A stretch of 64,000 nucleotides of DNA from Aphanomyces cochlioides (lineage: Eukaryota > Oomycota > Saprolegniomycetes > Saprolegniales > Verrucalvaceae), in NCBI GenBank assembly GCA_019828595.1, contig JAHQRK010000005.1, positions 1,488,001 through 1,552,000 on the forward strand. Reading direction: 5' to 3'. Each line of letters opens with the position of its first letter. Position 1 is the first letter of the stretch. Position numbers and translations under genes: made by a program. Of this stretch, positions 23,499-33,131 are shown in pieces. The notes below the pieces were generated by a model. It worked only from the letters and a program-made list of their open reading frames with translations. It did no database searches and had not been told where the DNA came from.

Positions 23499-24548
23499 AT
23501 GAAGAGACCTGCCGACGACACACACGACGCAACAAAGCGTTTCAAGACGCTCACTCACCCGTTCCGGACGCACAGCGCTGATCCCAACAAAAAGCGAACT
23601 CTCTCCGATGACACGCCGGACGCAAGCATCAAGCGCCAAAGATCTAACCAAGTTGAAGAATCCAAACAATCTCAGACAGCCACATCCAACTTGGACCTCA
23701 CAGACGAAGCGACTACCATCCCTGGCGATGAAACCGAGCCTTTCGACGACATCTCGATTCGTATCCACCTCGACGAACAAGCAAAATCCCAACATATCAT
23801 AGCGAGGAACAAACATCAAGTAAATGACGAAACCCGCTCAAAGACGCCTAAGTTCGAAGCAATGAAGACAAGGACGACGACGCCTGCTGCACTGTTTCAA
23901 GACATGGAAGCACAGACGACGTCCAACACGCCGAAGACAGCGACCTCCTTGACGTCCGACGGCCATTTATTTTCGCTCAATGAACGTTCATCTGCAAGCG
24001 AAGAAAATCCCAAGAGAGCGATCAAGTCAACGTCTTGTCAAACCCTTGAAAATCGACGCGTCATGTTCTCCACGGCGACGACATACCTCTTTGAATGGGA
24101 TGCAGCATGCAAACACCCGACCCTCGCACGTCGTCACGTCCGTGAGAACACCAAGACTTTGAAATACGTGAAATTCTCGACGGCCACCACGTATGTGTTT
24201 GAGCGCGTATTAGGTGGAGGTGCAGTCGCGAATGGTCCGGCGCTTGGATTAGCCAGAAGACACTGTGAAGAATGCACAGTCGATATATGCAAGACTGACG
24301 ATAAGCCGAAGGGGAAGCCGGTCGAATTGAACTACAAACAACGCTATTCTATTCTCAAGAAAGCCGGCGTCCCCTTTCAAGACATGGTCGCGTACTGCCA
24401 GGAGTCGAGCGAGATCCTCAAAGCTCGCAAGGCAATCGAACAAGATATACGACGACAGGAGCGAATCAACGCCTACTACCTGGCGCAGCACAAGGTTGTC
24501 ACGTTCAATCAACGCCTTCGCAATGGCGAAGAAGACATGATGTTTTGA
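23499..24548 (+). CDS. CSRNP-like motif protein, copy 2 (mirror of copy 1)
   Basis: Exact mirror of copy 1, head to head with it, 408 bp between start codons. It differs from copy 1 by one residue that I could see (Phe for Leu in the ATKRFKTL stretch). Same two FSTATTY motifs and the same stop. The 5' flank differs: here the element begins at about 23,328 with a 45 bp deletion relative to copies 1 and 3, which keep a longer leader up to the sequence TGATCGCC. Confidence 0.7.
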   Translation: MKRPADDTHDATKRFKTLTHPFRTHSADPNKKRTLSDDTPDASIKRQRSNQVEESKQSQTATSNLDLTDEATTIPGDETEPFDDISIRIHLDEQAKSQHIIARNKHQVNDETRSKTPKFEAMKTRTTTPAALFQDMEAQTTSNTPKTATSLTSDGHLFSLNERSSASEENPKRAIKSTSCQTLENRRVMFSTATTYLFEWDAACKHPTLARRHVRENTKTLKYVKFSTATTYVFERVLGGGAVANGPALGLARRHCEECTVDICKTDDKPKGKPVELNYKQRYSILKKAGVPFQDMVAYCQESSEILKARKAIEQDIRRQERINAYYLAQHKVVTFNQRLRNGEEDMMF

Positions 24549-25583
24549 ACCAAGTAATATGTATATAAATTGTATTCCTGCATGTCCAAGTTATCAAGTT
24601 TGCCACAGAGTCAAACCACAGAGACAACATGAATGTTTCTTGTCGATCGGGATATCGACTCCATTCGTATAAATCCTCGTGATGCTATCCCCATGGAAAC
24701 TCTTCTTTGACAGACACGAGCATCTCTATGAATTGAAAAGATGCGTCACATAGATGAAACTCATCGTGATGACGTCCGACCGACTCATCACTTCGAGTAG
24801 TTTCTGTCCTTGTCCATGCTTTCACTACGAGTTTGATGGTCTATTGAGGTCAATGTCTGCAATTTGGTACGCCTTTCCACAACAAGGGAATGTCGAGAGG
24901 AATAACATTTCACTGCAAATAAGCCTGTCATGGAGAATACCATTCTCCCCTCACAGCAAACTTGAGCCAATTTTGTCGTCACACATTCGTACTGAATGCA
25001 CCAAGACAAAGGTCCAATTTTTTAACATCGTCATCTCTTTCGAATCTCAGCACAATAGGACACACTTTCCATAATGTCATCAAAATGATTGAAACTACTC
25101 CACAAAGAATTGGTTTCCTCATGCATATATTATTCAAAAACACCATCATGACTGTGTCCACTGATGGTATTCCTGCATGGAACAAGTTCATTTGCAGTCC
25201 CCATGCGTATCATCGTGACGGGGAACGGAGTACCAATCGATCACAAGAATTACATGGAAACTCTCAGAGAAATTCGGTAGACACGGATCGCAATGTCTCT
25301 CGAATAATCATCTACTTGCGTTTTGAAGAGATGCATGGAGTCATGTTGATGGCAATCGGAGATAAGTCTGTCGATATTGTACTCTATACATACTGAATTC
25401 AGTAAGACACATATCCATTTCAAGTTGTAGGTCAAGCGCGTCTCTCTAGAATTTGTCGCTTTGAGGTCTATGAAAATTTCGCCAACCCAGCAGGGGCAAA
25501 GCGATGTCATGGACGTAGGCAACTATCTCAACAAAGAAATGATTTCATAAGCAAACATATATTATTCAGACTCAATACAAGCT

Positions 25584-27492
25584 TTATCCATCGAGCGCCT
25601 TCAACTGCTTGCGAATGGTTGCAGACAATTGCAGAGCCGTAGGGCGATTCTCTGGCTTGAAGGACATACATTGAATTGCCATTTCCTTCAACCATGGAGG
25701 CGATAGCGGCGAAATCGTTGGCTGAATGCTGTTGTGGATCACCATACTCATAATAGCCGTATCCACCAATGTTTTGCCTAAAGTAGGTGTTAACCTCCAT
25801 TTCGCATGCATTTCGCACAAATTACCTTTTTCGTTGGTCATATCGACGTATGGAATGTGATGGGTGCTCAATTCCGAGATGACCATGCCGAGCGAATAGA
25901 TATCCGCAGCGACAGTGTAATAATTTTCCTTGAGGACTTCGGGAGCCTAAATTCAAAGTCATGATTGATTTGATACATTTCTTCGGCTTACCATCCAACG
26001 GTAAGTGCCAACACCAATCGTCATAGTTTCATTTGTGGTTTCACGGGCTGTGCCAAAATCTGTCAATTTGGTTCCCTAAATGCCAGTTAAGTCCAATTCA
26101 AACTTGTCTTGAATGCAAACCTTCTTAGTGTCCATGAGGATATTGCGCGACTTCAAATCACGATGGATAATATCGAGCGAATGAAGGTAAGCCAAGCCTT
26201 CGACAATACAAAGCAAGCATTCAATCTTTTCTCGCCAAGAAAACGTCGTGGAGTTGACTGACGGGTTAGCAGGTTTGGTTTCCTCCAAGACATTCTTCAA
26301 ATCGCCACGATCCATCCATTCAACGACCATTTCCAGCATGACAGGAGTGATCCAACTGGCTCCCAATGTACGAACCACATAAGGGCTATCCAACCTATGA
26401 TGCCATGTCAGCAAACTGTGTCCAAGTCGTTTCATCGTACTGGGAAGTAAGTTTAATTTCATCGATGAGGAATTGAACGTCCGACTTTGTCGTTTTGCCT
26501 GGCAACAAACATTTGATCGCCACAAGCTCGCCTGGAACAACCTGTCATTAAACCGATATGGTTTTTTTGCGAACCTTTGTATTCTCCGATAAAGACTTGA
26601 CCATAGGCGCCTTGAGCCACAGATTTGGTCTTGACGAGTGCTTGTTCATCCAAACGAATCAATGCCAATTCCTAATTTTGATGAAATGCCTGAAGAAAAT
26701 CACGAATATACATACCTCCATATTGAACATCATGTTTGTTCCGTTGATCGTATTGTTGTCCGAAGACACAGTTTGTTGATGGTATCCAAATTCAGTGTAG
26801 CCCTCTTTGGCAGCCCTAGAGTTTTGTAAGCACCCAAAAAGAGAGGAACCGTCAACTTACGCTTCCAAGCGCTTGTTCTTTCGGATGAAATACCATGCTA
26901 CAAACGCGGCAATCACACAGCCACCAGCAACTCCTCCCACAATCGCGCCGACATGAGATGAAGAGGAGCTTTGAGTGGAGTCGCCAGGCGTTGGGGTACT
27001 CGAAGTGATGAATGGAGCTAAATATAAGGTTTGATACAAAGATCTTGCATGCAAACTTACTTGACGAGACGCAGACGGAAAATGTTTTCAGTGGCATAAT
27101 CTTGTTGGGCGACACACAGCTCTTGGAGACGTCAATGTTCAAGATTTGTACAGTGGCAGCGGCCAAGAGTGCTTGATATGTTGAATTGTCAATAAGGAAT
27201 GTCGTAAAACTAGATTTGTCGAAGAACCTTGGAAAGGACATACGTCAGCTCCATGATCGTCAATTTGCCAACGTACAATTTGGTCAATTTGGTTGAAAAT
27301 GAAACGTTGACAAGAGATGACAGAGTTGGAATGCTAGTAAACTTGACTTCGTTTGCTTTGCGAAAATCAATGTTTTCGATCTTCGTAAAGTTGTTTTCCC
27401 AGCCGTAGCTACAAGCACGATGATAAGAATCCACGCCGAGGAGTTGATGAGCTTACAATTCTGCGAGTTGGCCGTATGGAATAGTCTTTGGA
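25584..27492 (-). pseudogene. mirrored receptor kinase, 5' truncated
   Basis: Reverse-complement duplicate of the kinase at 18,380-21,005. The kinase domain, membrane helix and later LRR exons are intact and identical, but the copy ends at 27,492 so the signal peptide and first exons are missing. At that point the third CSRNP-like element starts. Without signal peptide it should not reach the membrane as a normal receptor. It could be transcribed antisense to nothing, or supply hairpin RNA with its partner copy. Confidence 0.85.
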
Positions 27493-28469
27493 TGATCGCC
27501 ATCAATCAGCCGTTAGCTCTTCATCCCCGTCAGAACATCCCATGGTCGTCCACTCTCTTCAAGCTAAATAGACCTTACACTCAAACAATGATCGTCGTCC
27601 TCCATGGCATCCGTCTGAGATCTCGATTTGGACGTTGGATATCCGGTCATCCGCAAGATGGACCAATCAGACAAGACCGTCGAGTCCAAGTACCAAATCC
27701 ATCCTTCGCGCACGACTGACTGCCGACACACAAGATGAAGAGACCTGCCGACGACACACACGACGCAACAAAGCGTCTCAAGACGCTCACTCACCCGTTC
27801 CGGACGCACAGCGCTGATCCCAACAAAAAGCGAACTCTCTCCGATGACACGCCGGACGCAAGCATCAAGCGCCAAAGATCTAACCAAGTTGAAGAATCCA
27901 AACAATCTCAGACAGCCACATCCAACTTGGACCTCACAGACGAAGCGACTACCATCCCTGGCGATGAAACCGAGCCTTTCGACGACATCTCGATTCGTAT
28001 CCACCTCGACGAACAAGCAAAATCCCAACATATCATAGCGAGGAACAAACATCAAGTAAATGACGAAACCCGCTCAAAGACGCCTGCGTTCGAAGCAATG
28101 AAGACAAGGACGACGACGCCTGCTGCCATGTTTGAAGACATGGAAGGAAAGACGACGTGCAACACGCAAGACTCGAAGACAGCGGCCTCCTTGACGTCCG
28201 ATGGCTATTTATATTCGCTCAATCACAATGAACGTTTATCTGGAAGCCAAGAAAATCCCAACAAAGCGATCAAGTCAACGTCTAGTCGGAGCCATGAAAA
28301 TCGACGCGTCATGTTCTCCACGGCGACGACATATCTCTTTGAGTGGGATGCAGCATGCAGACGCCCGACCCTCGCACGTCGTCACGTCCGTCAGAACACC
28401 AAGACTTTGAAATCCGTGAAATTCTCGACGGCCACCACGTATGTGTTTGACGTATGTGTTTGATAGCCA
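27493..28469 (+). pseudogene. CSRNP-like element, copy 3 (3' truncated)
   Basis: Starts sharply at TGATCGCCATCAATCAG, the same left end as copy 1 (23,331 read leftward). The gene starts at 27,735 and is open to 28,463, but it diverges from copies 1 and 2 after residue 120 (TPAFEAMK, then MFEDMEGKT) and stops in the second FSTATTY motif, where the sequence folds back at 28,470. The C-terminal 110 residues are lost. The changes in the middle show it is an older or different family member, not a fresh copy. Confidence 0.75.
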
Positions 28470-28821
28470 CCACGTATGTGTTTGACGTATGTGTTTGATA
28501 CGTGGTGGCCGTCGAGAATTTCACGGATTTCAAAGTCTTGGTGTTCTGACGGACGTGACGACGTGCGAGGGTCGGGCGTCTGCATGCTGCATCCCATTCA
28601 AAGAGATATGTCGTCGCCGTGGAGAACATGACGCGTCGATTTTCATGGCTCCGACTAGACGTTGACTTGATCGCTTTGTTGGGATTTTCTTGGCTTCCAG
28701 ATAAACGTTCATTGTGATTGAGCGAATATAAATAGCCATCGGACGTCAAGGAGGCCGCTGTCTTCGAGTCTTGCGTGTTGCACGTCGTCTTTCCTTCCAT
28801 GTCTTCAAACATGGCAGCAGC
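28119..28821. repeat. second inverted duplication (arms about 350 bp)
   Basis: Arms 28,119-28,469 and 28,471-28,821 pair with coordinate sum 56,940. The right arm is an inverted CSRNP-like fragment (copy 4, minus strand 28,471-28,812) starting within MFEDMEGK. One base difference is visible (Ser/Asn in an overlapping frame). The turn at 28,430-28,505 holds a short repeat of ACGTATGTGTTTGA, three or four times, around the centre. Confidence 0.85.
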
Positions 28822-28839
28822 TGTTTCTGCGGCTTGCTT

Positions 28840-28970
28840 GAGCTATTTGATGTTGACCGAGGTGGATGGATTATAAATGACCATCGGACGTCAAGCAAGT
28901 CGTTGTCTTCGAGTCCGATGACCATTTATATTCCATCCACCTCGGTCAACATCAAACAACTCAAGATATC
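28840..28970. repeat. third foldback (hairpin with about 45 bp arms)
   Basis: GTTGACCGAGGTGGATGGA at about 28,853 and its reverse complement TCCATCCACCTCGGTCAAC at about 28,933 flank ATAAATGACCATCGGAC / GTCCGATGACCATTTAT. The spacer near 28,895 derives from the same CSRNP-like gene (ACGTCAAGCAAGTCGTTGTC). It continues the pattern of ever smaller inverted copies. Confidence 0.7.
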
Positions 28971-29027
28971 CAAGCAAGCGGCAGAAACGAGCACAAATTC
29001 AACCAAGCGATACTGACGACGACGACG

Positions 29028-29158
29028 CCTGCTGTGTTTGAAGATATGGAAGCAAAGACCGCCGTGACGTCCAATACGCAAGACTTCAAGGAGGTTGCTG
29101 TCTTCGAGTATTGCGTGTTGGACGCCACGGCGGTCTTTGCTTCCAGTCTTCAAACAGT
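29028..29158. repeat. fourth foldback (about 50-60 bp arms)
   Basis: TTTGAAGATATGGAAGCAAA at about 29,036 is mirrored by TTTGCTTCCAGTCTTCAAA at about 29,135, with AGACCGCCGTGACGTCCAA opposite TTGGACGCCACGGCGGTCT. Imperfect pairing. The sequence is again the MxEDMEAKT part of the CSRNP-like gene. Confidence 0.7.
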
Positions 29159-29394
29159 GGAGCAGGCGTCGTCGTCCTTGTCTTCATTTCTTCGAACGTC
29201 TTTGAGCGTGTTCCGTCATTGACTTGATGTTTGTTGCTCGCTTTGATATCTTGAGATTTTGGTTGTTCGTCGAGGTGGATACGAGCTGAGATACGAGTTG
29301 AGATACGAGTTGAGATACGAGTTGAGATACGAGTCGAGACGTCGTCGAAAGGCTCGGTTTCATTGCCAGGGATATCCAACCTAGAATACATCAT
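29110..29394 (-). pseudogene. CSRNP-like fragment, copy 5, with 12 bp minisatellite
   Basis: Minus-strand remnant of the N-terminal half: NETEPFDDVS, HLDEQPKSQDI, NKHQVNDGTRSKT and MKTRTTTPAPLFED are recognisable. At 29,279-29,337 the unit GAGATACGAGTT is repeated about four to five times in frame, giving a repeated RIST tetrapeptide not found in copies 1-3. Confidence 0.75.
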
Positions 29395-29992
29395 ATCAGC
29401 ATTCTACGTCTGTGTGATTTTTTTACCCATACTGGGAACACAATGGATCTCCTAGAGGAGGAATGGAACGTCTGACTTGGTTGGCAACTCGTGTTTGATT
29501 TGTGGAGGATATCGAGTGAACAGCACTTTAGTACAGGTGACAGCACTATACCCAAGGTCGCTACTTGCTCCTGCGAAACAAAGGTGGGTGCCACGAAGCC
29601 AACTGGACGTGATTTGTTTGTAAATTTGGCGCGGTGGTCATTGGTACGCTGGGTATGCTACGCAGGTGGTGTGTCAGTGCTTTCGATTTGTCCCCAACAC
29701 CCTCAAGGTTGAAGTGGGTTTGTTGCCTGAAGATTGACATTTAAAATGTATTCATACATACATTCAAAATCGTGGCTAGGGTGAAAAATATATCTATTTT
29801 TCCAAATGCGGAAAACACAATCATTGTACTTTCCCACTAACTTAATTTCACTGTAGTCAGACAGTATTTCATGAATATTAAGAATTTTGTCAAAAATACA
29901 AATTTAAGCAATTAAAACAGTCTTTTTAAAAGTATTGTCTTGACGTTTTGGGGCATTCATTTCACACCGCTCAGACTCACCCGCAGTCAAGA
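29395..29992. other. intergenic, AT-rich
   Basis: A minus open stretch at 29,391-29,594 (VATLGIVLSPVLK within it) might be a transposon scrap but is not identifiable. 29,740-29,940 is AT-rich and empty before the EMC gene. Confidence 0.4.
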
Positions 29993-30553
29993 ATGGCCTA
30001 TCGACTGACCGAAGATGCACAGGTCGTGATGGGATTACACGCAGCCCAATACCCTCACTTGAATGTGTTGGGTCTATTGGTTGGCAGAGAGTCGGGGGAG
30101 TCCATTGAAATTACCCAAGCGTTCCCTTTGACGCATCAATTCCCAACAGCACCAGTCTTGGAGTTTGCATCCATGTCCGTGGAAGCGTATGCGGCAATCA
30201 ACAAGTTAAGAATCGTGGGCTTATACGTTGCAAACGCCCGAGCAGAAGACGTGGCTCTCGGACCCGTGCACACTCGAATTGCCAACACTGTCGAGGGCCA
30301 TGCAAGTCGTGCTTGTGTGTTGGTTCTCGATAACAAAGCTTTAGCAAAACCTTTCCTCTGGTTGAAAGATGTGAAGCGTGGCTGGGTGCGTGTCGACAAC
30401 CGATTGTCTCTGGATGACGCCGAGGGCAAAGTATTGTACCGATCGCTACAAGGCAACAAACCTGATGTGGTTGATTTTGACGACCACTTGGAAGACTTGA
30501 AAAAAGACTGGAAGAACCCTCATGTGACTGCACTTGCAAAATTGCAAGTCTAA
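29993..30553 (+). CDS. ER membrane protein complex subunit 8/9
   Basis: Unspliced, 186 residues. It opens MAYRLTEDAQVVMGLHAAQY and shows the MPN-like fold of EMC8/EMC9: NVLGLLVGRESG, AFPLTHQFPTAPVLEFA and KLRIVGLYVANARAED. The JAMM metal ligands are absent, as in the family. It is a cytosolic cap subunit of the EMC membrane-protein insertase. The start at 29,993 is chosen as the first ATG; the upstream in-frame codon at 29,948 is not ATG. Confidence 0.93.
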   Translation: MAYRLTEDAQVVMGLHAAQYPHLNVLGLLVGRESGESIEITQAFPLTHQFPTAPVLEFASMSVEAYAAINKLRIVGLYVANARAEDVALGPVHTRIANTVEGHASRACVLVLDNKALAKPFLWLKDVKRGWVRVDNRLSLDDAEGKVLYRSLQGNKPDVVDFDDHLEDLKKDWKNPHVTALAKLQV

Positions 30554-30628
30554 CTCAGCAGTCTATTAGAGGACACTCTTGAGCCCCAAGGTCATATATT
30601 CATTTGATAAATACGATAGTTCGTTTCT

Positions 30629-32638
30629 TTATATACTCTTCTTATCGAGCCAAAATGTAACGCAATTGAGCCATATTCCCTGGTCGAACGGATTGAAAAA
30701 CTGGTCCATGTCGTCCTTGAGGTAGCTGTACTTGGCTTTGTTGAACACTTCATTTGTTGTTAAATTAGCTCCAATGTTTCGTAGCTGCAGTCTACGGAAC
30801 ATGAATAATGGAAAGTCAGCAACTTCATACCCGAATAAAACAAACGTGGGAATACCAAACGCTAGACCGGCGACAAAAATGTAGACTTGGATCAATTGCA
30901 ATGTGTAGCCCGTATGGGATTGTTTAAAGTCCACAATAAATTGAGGGAGCCATATGTTAGATGTTGACGACGGTGGTGGCACCTACGATGTTTTCATAAA
31001 TTACATTTCAGGAAGATAAACATACCAAAGGAGAAAAATTGCACAAGATGCAGCCCGAAATAAAAGCTAAGATGAGGCATAAACTGGACAAGCATATTAA
31101 AAAGAGGATGAAGCCTCTGTGGTTTCGGCGCCCGACGCAATTGTTAATCCATCTAATTAAACATTTTCGTTTTAAGAGAGTACAACAAATTTTGACGTAC
31201 GGGCAATGATGATCGAATCGATCGACACAACGTTTGCAAGTGGCGCAGTGTTTGGAGCGCAGTGGTTTTATTGTCACACAACTTGGACATGGAACAGATG
31301 CATTTTCCATTGCAAGGAGCTCATACGCAGGTTGATCTGACTTTTCAACATACCTAGTCCAAATTAACGCATGAATAATTTGTAGAATAATCGCCATACC
31401 CAGGATTAGTCAGCCAGACGTAGAGATACAGAATACAAGTACACGCCCAAAGCGTAAGCACGATAGATGCGGTGGTGTCGACAAAGGAGACAGATGGAAT
31501 AGAGAACCAAAGTGATAGCAAAGTTGTCGTGCAGAATGTGGTCCAGAAAAAGACGACTGTGACCCCTTGCGTTGATATTTGAGCAATCCATCTAAACAAA
31601 TATAATTGTCGAACCGTTGTGCAAATGTGAGAGAGCTACCTGTCGTTTGCTCCACTTGTCAGTGCATGAATGCACTCTCTGTTTGATGCTTGGACAGCAA
31701 TCATCATAGCGGTTCGACCCTTGCGGTCACATAAATGAAGCGGCGCGCCTTCGAGCACCAACTGTTTGACCAAAAATGCATCGTTCAATGCCGATGCAAT
31801 CATCAACGGCGTTTGTCCTTGCGTATCTTGAATTGACATGTCGGCACCTTGTCCAACTAAAAGCATCGCCGTGTATTGATAGCCTTCGTAGACAGCCCAG
31901 TGCAATGCAGTTGCACCTCTGTGATCAACACAATTTGGGTCGGCTCCATATGTCAACAAGAGGCTCACGAAGCCAGCATGACCAGCACTGGAAGCATAAT
32001 GCAAGGCGTTCATTCCTGAACACAGAGTTATACTTGTACAACGTTTACAAAAACAAACCTGTTGAATTTTGACAGTGCAAGGATGCTCCAGCTTGGAGTA
32101 GCATTAGGCCACAAGTTACTGATTGCACAAGCATTAACGCAGTGGCTCCATGCCTCTCAATACCAGCCCTGCTGTCGATCACTTCTCTGCAAATTTTCAA
32201 GTCCAGAAGGTAGCGCATGACAAGCGGTTGGTCGTAGAAAGCAGTCAAAGAAAGAGCATTCATGAAGTACTTGGGATGATGACAAGTGAGCATGGCAGCT
32301 AAGTCTTTTTCTGGAACTGATTCGACCAAACGTTGAGCTTCAAAGGCGTCACCTGCAAGGCATGCGTCGAAAAAGAGAGACTGGACGGTTGAGATATGCC
32401 CATTCAAAGCGGTGGATTCAGAGCCATCCTCAAAGTAGAGACTTTCTTCGTCAGACGATGGAGACACTTCAGGTTGTGCCTGGCGAAGCGGGGAGCTAAT
32501 ACTGACTTGATAGCTATCGCTTGGTGGCATGCAAGACTTGTAGCTTGAGCCATTTGTGACAACATTGTATGATTTGTCCACTAGTGGCGTCCGCTCCGTG
32601 GGTTCTATCCCTCGAACCGGCGCGACTGTTGTCTCCAT
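30629..32638 (-). CDS. ankyrin-repeat DHHC palmitoyltransferase (ZDHHC17/HIP14-like)
   Basis: Starts [20 protein letters not shown] at 32,638. The N-terminal half carries about five ankyrin repeats ([58 protein letters not shown]). Then come two membrane helices (31,440-31,590), the cysteine-rich domain with CPSC and [21 protein letters not shown], and after an intron [15 protein letters not shown] is the catalytic motif. Two further membrane helices and a conserved C-terminal region ([10 protein letters not shown]) finish at 30,629. It S-acylates proteins, probably at the Golgi. About seven introns. Confidence 0.93.
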
Positions 32639-33131
32639 TCAGGTAGAATCGCTGTCTGCCATGATTTTCAACAAAATCAATATTCATTTTCACAGAAAAT
32701 CCATTCTTCTATATTCGATATGTCGAAGAGAATAATGCTGGAGGGGGTTAGGTATGTCAGGATTGATTTGATAGCGATCTTCCATTCCATGAAGGGAATT
32801 TGTGGAATCCCAAGACGTTCAAGTACGTGGATATAAGCTAGCGTTGAATGAGTTCCTGAGGGGAACTCTGAGGAAATGCCAGGTATTGGTATTGCATGAA
32901 AAATGAGTCCATGAAATAAATGTGAAAAAAAGCGCATGAGATCATTCCGTTTTGATTGAATGCAGCAATTTGCTGTGTTCTGCGTCTGCAAACATTACAA
33001 ATGTACTGTCATAACAAGACTCCCGAGGGCGAGCAATATACATGTGACCATGGAATCTACGAAAGGGCTTAAATCGACACAAATCGATTTCTCCCACATG
33101 AGTCAGATGAGATAACCAAATATTATTGGCC
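32639..33131. other. intergenic
   Basis: No gene that I can support. The minus frame at 32,677-32,991 lacks a recognisable domain. Confidence 0.4.

Larger units (their letters stand above)
19097..27492. repeat. giant inverted repeat (arms about 4.1 kb, 184 bp centre)
   Basis: Left arm 19,097-23,202 and right arm 23,387-27,492 are reverse complements: paired coordinates add to 46,589 throughout. All translated frames match between arms; the one difference I noticed is a Leu to Phe codon near residue 15 of the CSRNP-like gene. Each arm holds most of a receptor kinase, about 1 kb of non-coding DNA and the CSRNP-like gene. The centre (23,203-23,386) is asymmetric and contains a smaller inverted repeat, with TGGACGACCATGGGATG on one side of GACGGGGATGA stems at 23,294 and 23,330. 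The right end stops abruptly where another element starts (27,493). Confidence 0.95.
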
